Shown in pieces: positions 14,312-21,177 of a stretch of DNA of 21,177 nt. The notes under the pieces were generated by a model. It made no database searches. It saw only the letters and a program-made list of their open reading frames with translations, and was not told the DNA's origin. The translations under genes were made by a program, and so were the position numbers. The stretch's first letter is position 1. The number at the start of each line of letters is the position of its first letter. The DNA comes from JAAYCI01 sp964370165 (GTDB lineage Bacteria; Bacillota; Clostridia; Oscillospirales; Ruminococcaceae): positions 1 through 21,177 of the forward strand of contig CAYJIG010000034.1 in NCBI GenBank assembly GCA_964370165.1, read 5' to 3'.

Positions 14312-15646
14312 TTATTCTGCACCAAGTGCCGCCATGGTGAGGTAGTTATAAGGTTTGTTGAAATGAGGCAAGAAGAAGATATCTAAAAGCTTTAGTTTAT
14401 CGATGCTTACACCTTCTTGTATGGCCAAAGAAAACATGTGAATACCCATGGAAACATCGTGGTATGAGGCTATCTGCGCGCCCAGCACTCGACGTGAGCC
14501 TTTATCGTACACAATGCGGATAGACACCTCGTCATTTTCGCGGATAAACTCAGGTTTTTGGTTGTCTGTTACATCGCTTGCTACGGCGTCAAATCCTTTG
14601 GTTAAAGCCTGGCATAATGTCATGCCGGTAGACACCATATTATATCCGTAGATGGATATTCCGTTCGAGCCTTGCACACCCACCGAAGACAGGGTAGTAC
14701 CGAGGGCATTATGCGCCGCCACTATACCCGAACGCACAGCGTTGGTGGCAAGAGCTATATATTCAGTGTTTTTTGAAGCGTTGTCATACACACAAGCGCA
14801 ATCGCCGATGGCATATACGTCGGGAATACTTGTTTCTTGGTTTAGATTTACACGATAAGCACCGTTCGGCAAAGTGTCAATTTTATCTTTTCCAAGCGCA
14901 GTGTTTGGTAAAAATCCAATGGCAAGCACCACCATATCGGCGTCGATTTCTTTTTTATCGGTGATCACTTTTTTCACACGAGTGTCGCCTTCCATACGAA
15001 TCACACGCTGGTTAAACTCCATGGTTACGCCGTTTTTTTCAAGTACATGATGCATTTTATCGGTGAATTCAGTATCGTAATATCTGCTAAGGCAGTCGTC
15101 GGCAATATCAATAAGTGTTGTGTTTTTGCCACAACGGCAAAACGCCTCGGCAAGCTCTACACCAATATATCCTGCACCCACAATGGCCACGTTTTGGATA
15201 TCGGGCTGATCATGCAGTTTCTCAATCACCTCTTCGGCGTGCTGATAAAGCTTCACATATTGCACATTTTCAAGCTCTACGCCGGGGATATCGGGAATAA
15301 TCGGCCAAGAACCGGTGGCTAAAACCAGCTTGTCATAGCTTTCTTTTATCTCTTCGCCGTTTTTGTTTCTTGCAATGACATAGCGGCTGTCAAAGTCTAT
15401 GCTATCGACTTCCGTTTCGATATGCACAGTAGCGCCTTTTTGCTGGAGCATTTCTTTAGAAGAGTAAAAAAGCCCTGACGGACCGTCAATTTGCCCGCCT
15501 ATCCATAGCGCCATACCACACCCTAAAAAACTGATGTTGTTGTTTTTATCAAATGTAGTCACCTTACAGTCTTTATAGTTGTCAAGTATGGTGTTTATAC
15601 AGGCGGTTCCGGCATGATTTGTACCTACCACGACAATTTTTTTCAT
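14312..15646 (-). CDS. nox: NADH oxidase, probably water-forming (FAD, single redox cysteine)
   Basis: This 444-residue flavoprotein is of the NADH oxidase/peroxidase/CoA-disulfide reductase type. The opening KKIVVVGTNHAGTACINT holds the FAD dinucleotide fold and the conserved His11. NISFLGCGMALWIG carries the redox-active Cys43. A second Rossmann motif, VAIVGAGYIGVELAE (near 155), binds NADH, and YAIGDCA contacts FAD. The whole pattern is closest to streptococcal Nox, which reduces O2 to water with two NADH. In an anaerobe this would remove oxygen and regenerate NAD+. A peroxidase or CoA-disulfide reductase activity cannot be fully excluded. The ATG has AAAGGAG upstream. It has its own extended -10 promoter, so it is probably separate from hisB behind it. 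Confidence 0.9.
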   Translation of the reverse strand: MKKIVVVGTNHAGTACINTILDNYKDCKVTTFDKNNNISFLGCGMALWIGGQIDGPSGLFYSSKEMLQQKGATVHIETEVDSIDFDSRYVIARNKNGEEIKESYDKLVLATGSWPIIPDIPGVELENVQYVKLYQHAEEVIEKLHDQPDIQNVAIVGAGYIGVELAEAFCRCGKNTTLIDIADDCLSRYYDTEFTDKMHHVLEKNGVTMEFNQRVIRMEGDTRVKKVITDKKEIDADMVVLAIGFLPNTALGKDKIDTLPNGAYRVNLNQETSIPDVYAIGDCACVYDNASKNTEYIALATNAVRSGIVAAHNALGTTLSSVGVQGSNGISIYGYNMVSTGMTLCQALTKGFDAVASDVTDNQKPEFIRENDEVSIRIVYDKGSRRVLGAQIASYHDVSMGIHMFSLAIQEGVSIDKLKLLDIFFLPHFNKPYNYLTMAALGAE

Positions 15647-15677
15647 AATAGTACTCCTTTGTTATCACTGTTTTGTA

Positions 15678-15683
15678 ATTATA
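15678..15683 (-). promoter_or_regulatory. Extended -10 promoter of the NADH oxidase gene
   Basis: On the minus strand TTGATATAAT gives a TATAAT (15683-15678) with TG one base upstream. No good -35 is seen at 17 bp, as is allowed for extended -10 promoters. Confidence 0.55.
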
Positions 15684-15758
15684 TCAAGCAAAAAGTGCGT
15701 AATCTGGATTTTATTGTCAGTACGGCATGGTGTTTTTGAAAATATGATATATATTTGG

Positions 15759-16364
15759 CTACAGTGAACCTTTGGTGGAAAGTACACCTGAAATGCGCTG
15801 GTCATACATTGTGGCGGCATCAAGTGATTTTGCAAAACTCTTAATGGTTGCCTCGGCCAAATGGTGGTTGTTTTGTCCAAACAGGTGTTTTATGTGTAGG
15901 TTCATGCCACTGCTTATGGCTAAAGATTCTAAAAAGTGACAGAATACTTCCGTTTCAAGATCGCCGATGCGTTCTTTTGAAAACTCAAGGTCAGACACAA
16001 AATATCCGCGTCCGGAAAGATCTACAGCACAAAGCATTAAAACATCGTCTAAAGGATATGCCATGCTACCACTACGGCGAATGCCGGCCTTGTCGCCCAA
16101 AGCAGCCTTTATTGCCTCGCCAAGCGCAATGCCCACATCTTCAACGGTGTGGTGGCTGTCAATATGCAAGTCGCCTTTGCAGGAAAGCGTCAAGTCAAAA
16201 AGGCCGTGGCACGCAAATGTCGTAAGCATATGATCAAAAAAGCCTATACCCGTGCTGATATCAGTGACGCCGCTACCGTCGATGTTAAGCGTAAGGGCGA
16301 TGGAAGTTTCCTTGGTAGTACGATTAATAGTGGCAGTTCTGATTTTGCTTGTGACGTCTTGCAT
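15759..16364 (-). CDS. hisB: Imidazoleglycerol-phosphate dehydratase
   Basis: This enzyme of histidine synthesis removes water from imidazole glycerol phosphate to give imidazole acetol phosphate. It has 201 residues, the usual length of the single-function enzyme (no phosphatase domain). The Mn-binding histidine motifs are intact: FFDHMLTTFACHG (43-54), DSHHTVEDVG (69-78) and NNHHLAEATIKSFAKSL near the C-terminus. AGGAGGG lies before the ATG. No other his gene is present within the window, so it is separated from the rest of the pathway. It has its own promoter, and its expression may be independent of a his operon elsewhere. Confidence 0.95.
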   Translation of the reverse strand: MQDVTSKIRTATINRTTKETSIALTLNIDGSGVTDISTGIGFFDHMLTTFACHGLFDLTLSCKGDLHIDSHHTVEDVGIALGEAIKAALGDKAGIRRSGSMAYPLDDVLMLCAVDLSGRGYFVSDLEFSKERIGDLETEVFCHFLESLAISSGMNLHIKHLFGQNNHHLAEATIKSFAKSLDAATMYDQRISGVLSTKGSL

Positions 16365-16398
16365 AAAATTACCCTCCTATATACAATATATAAGCTTT

Positions 16399-16427
16399 AT
16401 TTTATCACATATCATTTACTCTTACAA
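16399..16427 (-). promoter_or_regulatory. Sigma-A promoter of hisB
   Basis: On the minus strand, TTGTAA (16427-16422), a 17-bp spacer ending ATGTGA and TAAAAT (16404-16399), with the TG of an extended -10. I see no T-box or attenuator-like structure in the short leader of about 30 bases. Confidence 0.75.
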
Positions 16428-16486
16428 CATAGTATCAGAGGGAATGTGCTTTGCGAAAATAAAAAGTAGTTTATAAAACAAATTCA

Positions 16487-16515
16487 TTGATAAAAAAAGG
16501 AAAACATGATAGAAT
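16487..16515 (+). promoter_or_regulatory. Sigma-A promoter of pta
   Basis: TTGATA (16487-16492), a 17-bp spacer and TAGAAT (16510-16515), about 60 bases before the start codon. Confidence 0.7.
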
Positions 16516-16575
16516 ATCATAGGAAAATATGGATGCGAAAAAAGAAAACTAAGCTGGGGAAAGGTAGGATGTAAG

Positions 16576-17556
16576 ATGTTTGCAAAAATGACAGAACTGC
16601 TGAAAGAAAACAAGGTACGGCTGGTATTTCCGGAGGGTGAAGATCAGCGTATACAAAGTGCTGTGGTGCGTCTACAAGCAGAAAAATTGATGGCGCCGAT
16701 CGTTTTGGGAAACAAAGAAAAAATCGAGAAAAGTTCCAAAGAAAACGGCATCAACATGGAAGGCATCGAGATAATCAACCCCGAAACATATGATAAATTT
16801 GAAGATATGGTTAACCTTATGGTAGAGCTTCGCAAAGGAAAAATGAGCGAAGAAGAATGCCGTAGCAGCCTTAGAAAAACAAACTATTTTGGTACTATGC
16901 TGGTAAAAATGGGTTTGGCCGACGGTCTTTTGGGTGGCGCAACATACTCCACAGCAGATACTGTTCGACCTGCTTTGCAAATAGTGAAGACAAAACCCGG
17001 ATGTAAGATTGTATCGAGCTGTTTTATAATGAACCGCTTGGGCATAAACGGTGACCAACGCATCGTGATGGCCGACTGTGCCATTAACATGTATCCTACC
17101 GAAGATGAAATTGTTGATATCGTACTAGAAACTGCCAAAACAGCCCGTTTGTTTGAAATAGAGCCCAAAGTTGCTTTGCTGTCATATAGCACCAAAGGCT
17201 CGGGCAAAGGCGAGTCTCCTGAAAAAATGAGCAATGCTACAGAGCGTCTGCAAAAGATGAACTTGGACTTTCCGGTGGATGGCGAGTTCCAGTTTGATGC
17301 GGCGGTATCACCCGAGGTTGGCCAATTGAAGTCGCCCGGAAGTGAAGTGGCAGGATATGCCAACACATTTATTTTCCCGGACATCAACGCCGGAAACATC
17401 GGCTATAAGATAGCACAGCGCCTTGGTGGATTCGAGGCTCTTGGCCCTATCTTAATGGGTCTAAACGCTCCCATAAACGATCTGTCTCGTGGCACAAATG
17501 CCGAAGAAGTGTACAAAATGGCCATTATCACCGCCGCCACAGCGTTGGCAAAATAA
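16576..17556 (+). CDS. pta: Phosphate acetyltransferase
   Basis: This enzyme interconverts acetyl-CoA and acetyl phosphate, the first step of the acetate branch that yields ATP through acetate kinase. It has 326 residues, matching the short single-domain form of Bacillota. Family sequence is seen throughout: RLVFPEGEDQRIQSA at the start, GLADGLLGGATYSTADTVRPALQ, SSCFIM, ALLSYSTKGSGKGE, DFPVDGEFQFDAA, FIFPDINAGNIGYKIAQR and the late GLNAPINDLSRGTN. It is cytoplasmic. An AGGATG-type ribosome binding site precedes ATG 16576; an ATG at 16569 stops after one codon. ackA, often next to pta, is not here; the SRP RNA follows instead. A related phosphate butyryltransferase is less likely given the motifs. 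Confidence 0.95.
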   Translation: MFAKMTELLKENKVRLVFPEGEDQRIQSAVVRLQAEKLMAPIVLGNKEKIEKSSKENGINMEGIEIINPETYDKFEDMVNLMVELRKGKMSEEECRSSLRKTNYFGTMLVKMGLADGLLGGATYSTADTVRPALQIVKTKPGCKIVSSCFIMNRLGINGDQRIVMADCAINMYPTEDEIVDIVLETAKTARLFEIEPKVALLSYSTKGSGKGESPEKMSNATERLQKMNLDFPVDGEFQFDAAVSPEVGQLKSPGSEVAGYANTFIFPDINAGNIGYKIAQRLGGFEALGPILMGLNAPINDLSRGTNAEEVYKMAIITAATALAK

Positions 17557-17616
17557 TAAATCAGATATTTCAAATATTCTGTTCAGTTAGTTTGTGCCGG
17601 ATAAATTAAATTTCAC

Positions 17617-17645
17617 TTGCAAATAATTTGAAAATAATATATAAT
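17617..17645 (+). promoter_or_regulatory. Sigma-A promoter of the SRP RNA
   Basis: TTGCAA (17617-17622), a 17-bp spacer and a perfect TATAAT (17640-17645). This places the RNA start at about 17652-17655, just before the outer stem. Confidence 0.8.
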
Positions 17646-17660
17646 ATTTTAGTATTACAC

Positions 17661-17832
17661 ATGCGGGCAGGGAGGGACGTGCGCTGCTTTGCATACGGAA
17701 GGTGGGTCCTGTGCAACGGGTCGCCGTGAACCATGTCAGGCGGGGAACCGAGCAGCATTAAGCGGACGCACCTGTGTGCCGCAGTAAACCTGCCTTTCGT
17801 ATGCAAAGCAGCGCCACCACTGTCCGCTTTTT
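17661..17832 (+). ncRNA. ffs: Signal recognition particle RNA (4.5S/scRNA)
   Basis: This RNA scaffolds Ffh in co-translational targeting to the membrane. The Ffh-binding tip is clear: GTCAGG, a CGG-GGAA-CCG tetraloop stem, then AGCAGCA, making the conserved symmetric loop. The arms continue as a long rod: GGTGGGT pairs with ACCTGCC, a perfect 15-bp helix joins 17683-17697 with 17798-17812, and GCGGGCAG (17663-17670) pairs with CTGTCCGC (17820-17827). TTTTT then ends the transcript. The RNA is about 170 bases. I do not see the 5' Alu-type domain typical of the Bacillus scRNA. Its place before dnaX is the conserved Bacillota arrangement. The exact 5' end is inferred. Confidence 0.93.
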
Positions 17833-17864
17833 GTAAGCTATAAGCTAAAAAAGGGGTGAGGCTT

Positions 17865-19532
17865 TTGCATCGTGCGCTTTATAGAAAATGGCGACCGCAA
17901 ACTTTTGGTGATGTAGTGGGCCAAAAGGCTATCACCACTGCCCTTTTAAATCAAATCACAGCCGAGAAGATAGGCCATGCCTACCTTTTCACCGGCACAA
18001 GAGGAACAGGAAAAACCAGCTGTGCCAAGATATTTGCCATGGCGGTGAACTGTGAAAACCCAAACGGTGCCGAGCCGTGTGGTGTGTGTGAAGTCTGCAC
18101 CGGCCTTTTGAATGGTAGCATTTTAGATGTGGCCGAGATAGACGCCGCCTCGAATAATGGTGTTGACGATGTGCGAGACTTGCGTGAAGAGACCATATAC
18201 AGGCCCACGCGTGCAAAATACAGGGTGTATATTATAGATGAGGTACACATGTTGTCTACGGCGGCGTTTAATGCACTGCTGAAAACGCTGGAAGAACCGC
18301 CACAACACGTTATTTTCATCTTGGCCACCACCGAAATTCACAAAGTTCCGGCCACCATTCTTTCACGGTGTCAGCGGTTTGACTTTATGCGAATTGCGCC
18401 CGAAGATATAGCGCAAAGGCTTTTATACATATCTGAAAAAGAGGATATAGACCTTAAAAATGATGCGGCAGATTTGCTTGCCAGGCTTTCAGACGGCGCC
18501 ATGCGAGATGCGCTTAGCCTCTTGGACACTTGCGCAGGAGCAGGGGAGGCTATCGACACGCAAACAGTGCGTAAAATGGCCGGGATTTGTGATAAGGATT
18601 ATTTGTTCCAGCTTTCAAATGCTGCTAAAAATTCCGACACGACACAAATTTTAACCCTGATAGGTGAACTTCACATCCATTCAGTGGATGCACGCAGGCT
18701 GTGTGAAGAGATGGTGTTTCATTATAGAAACCTACTTTTGGCAAAGGCAGACGCAGAAGGCCGCTTGCTTGATAGAGTGCCATCGGAAGAAAAAGCACAA
18801 TATATCGAAGAATCTAATGCGTATGATGAAAAAGAGCTTATCTCTGCATTGCAGCGTTTAGCTACAGCTATTGACAAAATGGCTCGATCGCCTGAGCCAC
18901 GCCTGGAGCTTGAGCTGGCACTTTTTGACATCACGGCGGATAAGCGAGTAACTCAAAGCGAACAAAACATAGCGCCTGCACAGCCGCAGACAAGTACCGT
19001 TCCAAAAACAACACATCGGCAAGATGCGCCTGTGGAATCGGTACAATCAGCACCTTTTGATGTGGACGAGCCGGTGACATCTGAGCAAGTAGCGGCGCCG
19101 TTTGATGGTGGAGAACCTATGGCGGACACAGTGCAAACAACAAGTGAAGTGATTGAAGAAGAATTGCCACCATTGCCTGTAGCGGCGCCGATTTCTGATT
19201 TGCCGGACGGCATACAGCCGTTTACACATTGGCCACAGGTACTGGAAAAAATGCCGGGGACAGACCGTCTGCTGAGCTCATACATGTCGGGATCAAGGGC
19301 ATATACCGATGGTATTCGTGTTTTAATAGACGGTGGACAGATGTTTTTAGCATATATTCGTGCTAACCAAAATGCACGCGAGACTATTAAAACAGTGATA
19401 GAAAGCGTGTGTGGTAAAAGATATGGGATAGGCCCTTACGAGGGCGGAGCCGCTGAAACAATTAGGCAAAGAACAGCCAAAGATACTCTCATGGAATGGG
19501 AAAAAAAGGGAGTAACTGTGACAACTGAATAA
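17865..19532 (+). CDS. dnaX: DNA polymerase III subunit gamma/tau (clamp loader)
   Basis: This ATPase subunit of the clamp loader puts the beta clamp on DNA and links the replicase to the helicase. It has 555 residues. Walker A is GTRGTGKT (44-51), the zinc-binding cysteines are C63, C72, C75 and C78, Walker B is DEVH (125-128), and the SRC motif with the arginine finger is at 167-169. The AAA+ and collar region ends near 370. A Pro/Thr/Gln/Glu-rich linker follows, then a C-terminal domain of about 110 residues (FTHWPQVLEKMPG...). I start at TTG 17865, eight bases after GGGGT, giving MHRALYRKWRPQTF, which fits the family start. A GTG at 17856 overlaps the ribosome binding site. ybaB and recR follow, the usual order. 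Confidence 0.95.
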   Translation: MHRALYRKWRPQTFGDVVGQKAITTALLNQITAEKIGHAYLFTGTRGTGKTSCAKIFAMAVNCENPNGAEPCGVCEVCTGLLNGSILDVAEIDAASNNGVDDVRDLREETIYRPTRAKYRVYIIDEVHMLSTAAFNALLKTLEEPPQHVIFILATTEIHKVPATILSRCQRFDFMRIAPEDIAQRLLYISEKEDIDLKNDAADLLARLSDGAMRDALSLLDTCAGAGEAIDTQTVRKMAGICDKDYLFQLSNAAKNSDTTQILTLIGELHIHSVDARRLCEEMVFHYRNLLLAKADAEGRLLDRVPSEEKAQYIEESNAYDEKELISALQRLATAIDKMARSPEPRLELELALFDITADKRVTQSEQNIAPAQPQTSTVPKTTHRQDAPVESVQSAPFDVDEPVTSEQVAAPFDGGEPMADTVQTTSEVIEEELPPLPVAAPISDLPDGIQPFTHWPQVLEKMPGTDRLLSSYMSGSRAYTDGIRVLIDGGQMFLAYIRANQNARETIKTVIESVCGKRYGIGPYEGGAAETIRQRTAKDTLMEWEKKGVTVTTE

Positions 19533-19565
19533 AATAAACTACAGATTAAACTGGAGGAAAATTAA

Positions 19566-19910
19566 ATGAAAGCAAGATTACCGGACGGATACGGCAAACA
19601 AAACGTGAACAAACTGATGCAGCAGGCCCAGCAGATGCAAGATTCTATTGCGGCAAAGCAAGCAGAACTTGAGGAAACAGAGTTTCCTGTAAAGGCCGCA
19701 GGCGGCATGATTGAAGTGACAATGAGGGGTGATTACAACGTAACAGCGGTGAAAATCAACCCTGATGCAGTAGATCCCGACGATATTGAAATGCTGGAAG
19801 ATTTAGTGGCGGCGGCTGTTAACGAAGCTGTGCGCACAGTAAAAGAAAACACAGAAGCCGAGATGGGTAAAATATCGGCGGCATTCCCGGGACTTGCCGG
19901 AATGATGTAG
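19566..19910 (+). CDS. ybaB: Nucleoid-associated protein, YbaB/EbfC family
   Basis: This small DNA-binding protein forms dimers and is associated with the nucleoid; its precise role is not settled. It has 114 residues. The first helix is Gln-rich (NVNKLMQQAQQMQDSI), then the core strands hold GGMIEVTMRGDYNVTAVKI and the helix DIEMLEDLVAAAVNEAV, with the usual Gly/Met-rich end (FPGLAGMM). GGAGG lies before the ATG. It is 33 bases after dnaX and 77 before recR, an operon found in most bacteria. Confidence 0.95.
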   Translation: MKARLPDGYGKQNVNKLMQQAQQMQDSIAAKQAELEETEFPVKAAGGMIEVTMRGDYNVTAVKINPDAVDPDDIEMLEDLVAAAVNEAVRTVKENTEAEMGKISAAFPGLAGMM

Positions 19911-19919
19911 TTTTCACCA

Positions 19920-19955
19920 CACGAAGTGTAAAGCAATACACATTTATACTTTGTG
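19920..19955 (+). other. Intercistronic hairpin between ybaB and recR
   Basis: CACGAAGTGTAAA (19920-19932) pairs with TTTATACTTTGTG (19943-19955): 13 pairs, two of them G-T wobbles, with a 10-base loop. No T-run follows on the plus strand, so it is not a clear terminator. It could stabilise the upstream message or lower recR expression (inference). Confidence 0.5.
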
Positions 19956-19987
19956 ATGCTTAAAAAAGTAGATTAAGAGGGAAAAAG

Positions 19988-20587
19988 ATGGCGATTGTTG
20001 CAGCACCGCTGGATACGTTGGCAGAGCAGTTTGCACGGCTGAATGGTGTTGGTCGGAAAAGTGCCATGCGCATGGCATATCAGGTGCTTGCGATGGACAA
20101 AGCCGAAGCTGAGGCGTTTTCTAAAGCTATTTTAGATGCACACGAGAAAATTCATCGTTGCAGTGTATGCCAAAACTTTACCGAGTTGGATGTTTGTGAT
20201 ATATGTAGTAGTCCTGCACGGGATGATTCCATTATTTGTGTGGTGGAAAGTCCCAGGGATGTGTCGGCGTTTGAGCAAACACGAGAATATAAAGGCAAAT
20301 ATCATGTGTTGCATGGTTTAATTTCGCCGGCACAAGGCGTGGGTGCCGATCAGCTTTGTGTGAAAGAACTACTTGCGCGCCTGAAAGATGACGTGGTACA
20401 AGAAGTTATCATGGCGACAAATCCTACAGTAGAGGGTGAAGCCACCGCTTTGTATCTATCACGCCTCATAAAACCACTGGGTATCACCACCACGCGGCTG
20501 GCTTATGGAATTCCGGTGGGTAGCAGTCTTGAATATGTGGATAATGTGACGTTATATAAGGCACTTTCCGGCAGGGCAGAGCTGTAG
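19988..20587 (+). CDS. recR: Recombination protein RecR
   Basis: RecR works with RecO (and RecF) to load RecA on gapped DNA. It has 199 residues, the standard length. The helix-hairpin-helix region (LNGVGRKSAMRMAYQVL) is at 18-34, and the four zinc-binding cysteines are C58, C61, C70 and C73. The Toprim domain (about 80-175) includes ICVVESPRDV and the conserved YHVLHGLISP and ATNPTVEGEATA. The C-terminal region TRLAYGIPVGSSLEYVD is typical. GAGGG lies before ATG 19988. It is the last gene of the dnaX operon; smpB follows under its own promoter. Confidence 0.96.
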   Translation: MAIVAAPLDTLAEQFARLNGVGRKSAMRMAYQVLAMDKAEAEAFSKAILDAHEKIHRCSVCQNFTELDVCDICSSPARDDSIICVVESPRDVSAFEQTREYKGKYHVLHGLISPAQGVGADQLCVKELLARLKDDVVQEVIMATNPTVEGEATALYLSRLIKPLGITTTRLAYGIPVGSSLEYVDNVTLYKALSGRAEL

Positions 20588-20604
20588 CACACGGCAAGCG
20601 TAAA

Positions 20605-20633
20605 TTGACTTTTTGAGATGTGTATGATATAAT
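20605..20633 (+). promoter_or_regulatory. Sigma-A promoter of smpB
   Basis: TTGACT (20605-20610), a 17-bp spacer and TATAAT (20628-20633) with an upstream TG (extended -10). It is one of the strongest promoters in the window. Confidence 0.85.
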
Positions 20634-20675
20634 ATTATACGTTGTAATAACGAAAATAAACTGGGGGGCAGACAA

Positions 20676-21128
20676 ATGGCTGCAATCAAAAGTGTGGCGG
20701 CCAACCGTAAAGCCCGCCATGAGTACTATGTGATGGAAAGCATCGAGGCCGGTATCGAGCTTGTTGGTACCGAGGTAAAAAGTATCCGTCTTGGTAAAGT
20801 GAACTTGAAAGAGTCGTGGGTGGATATCAGAGAAGGCCAAGCATACGTGGTGGCGATGAATATATCACCGTATGAAAAAGGGAATATATTTAATCGTGAT
20901 CCTGAGCGGACAAGGAAACTACTTTTGCATAAGCGTGAAATTCGTAAACTTCAGCAGGATATAAAGGTGAAGGGATTCACCCTAATTCCGTTATCGATGT
21001 ATTTTAAAAATTCACATGTCAAGCTGGAGATAGGAATATGTAAAGGTAAAAAGCTTTACGATAAACGTGCGAGCTCGGCCGAAAAGGATGCAAAACGTGC
21101 CATGGATAGGGCAATGAAAACACGATAG
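20676..21128 (+). CDS. smpB: SsrA-binding protein SmpB
   Basis: SmpB binds tmRNA and brings it to stalled ribosomes in trans-translation. It has 150 residues. Family features are visible: NRKARHEYYV near the start, GIELVGTEVKSIRLGKVNLKE, the segment NPHD-like NRDPERTRKLLLHKREI, GFTLIPLSMYFKN and the basic C-terminal tail KKLYDKRASSAEKDAKRAM that inserts into the ribosomal mRNA channel. A GGGGGG ribosome binding site precedes ATG 20676. It is transcribed from its own promoter after recR, and ssrA may begin at the window edge. Confidence 0.96.
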   Translation: MAAIKSVAANRKARHEYYVMESIEAGIELVGTEVKSIRLGKVNLKESWVDIREGQAYVVAMNISPYEKGNIFNRDPERTRKLLLHKREIRKLQQDIKVKGFTLIPLSMYFKNSHVKLEIGICKGKKLYDKRASSAEKDAKRAMDRAMKTR

Positions 21129-21170
21129 TATGATGATATAGGCAAGGTATGGCCTTGTGTATATAGATAT

Positions 21171-21177
21171 GGGGATG
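21171..21177 (+). ncRNA. ssrA: Possible 5' end of tmRNA (ssrA), cut by the window edge
   Basis: The window ends in GGGGATG, the kind of sequence with which many Bacillota tmRNAs begin. TATATA at 21160-21165 could be its -10, at the right distance. ssrA commonly follows smpB. Only seven bases are visible, so this rests on context. Confidence 0.25.

Noticed and set aside
16884..17399. 171-residue open frame on the minus strand
   Set aside because: Antisense shadow of pta with no ribosome binding site.
17557..17600. Hairpin CAGATATTT/AAATATTCTG after pta as a terminator
   Set aside because: Tiny loop, a bulge and no T-run; too weak to call.
18950..19260. Programmed frameshift in dnaX producing a short gamma form
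   Set aside because: No A-AAA-AAG type slippery site with a following hairpin was seen in the linker. A-runs near 19242 and 19502 lack the right context or lie too close to the end.
21143..21157. CAAGG/CCTTG hairpin after smpB as a terminator
   Set aside because: Only five pairs and no T-run.

Overview
The window looks like a chromosomal segment of an anaerobic Bacillota, most likely class Clostridia. The evidence is strong AGGAGG-type ribosome binding sites, AT-rich sigma-A promoters with extended -10 (TGnTATAAT) elements, the conserved order SRP RNA - dnaX - ybaB - recR, DUF975/CmpB-type membrane proteins, a water-forming NADH oxidase and NADPH-type iron alcohol dehydrogenases. No transposase, integrase, phage gene, tRNA, rRNA or CRISPR array was seen. 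A run of exactly 100 N at 9705-9804 is an assembly gap.

Layout. Bases 1-332 hold the C-terminal end of a membrane-anchored protein, followed by a hairpin and a diverged copy of an intergenic repeat (401-510). Bases 538-3142 (minus) carry a PAS-GAF-GGDEF-EAL cyclic-di-GMP protein and a small Dabb-domain protein. A 51-residue cysteine-rich protein lies at 3301-3456. Bases 3528-6067 (minus) hold two tandem paralogous iron-dependent alcohol dehydrogenases, each with its own promoter; the upstream one has a clear terminator of its own and the downstream one shares a bidirectional hairpin. Diverging from them is a plus-strand pair: an aldo/keto reductase with a C-terminal 2x[4Fe-4S] ferredoxin domain and a fused DhaK-DhaL dihydroxyacetone kinase (6554-9485). 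Together these four enzymes suggest reduction and phosphorylation of short carbonyl compounds (DHA, glyceraldehyde, other aldehydes). The link is by context only.

Immediately after the kinase stop codon lies a tandem array of a 145-bp unit built from two hairpins, one of them terminator-like. The array is broken by the assembly gap and ends in a diverged copy that keeps its stem by a compensatory base-pair change. This is the least ordinary sequence in the window. Next come a DUF975-CmpB fusion membrane protein (10006-11529), a small lipoprotein (minus), a multi-TM PAS-GGDEF diguanylate cyclase (12266-13903), a two-TM small protein (minus), NADH oxidase (minus) and a lone hisB (minus).

The last 5 kb is housekeeping: pta, the SRP RNA, dnaX, ybaB, recR and smpB. 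The last seven bases may be the start of ssrA (tmRNA).

Several starts were chosen by ribosome binding site position: ATG 3142, ATG 7743, ATG 10006, TTG 12266 and TTG 17865. The lipoprotein start near 12026 remains unresolved. All calls come from reading the sequence; no database search was run.
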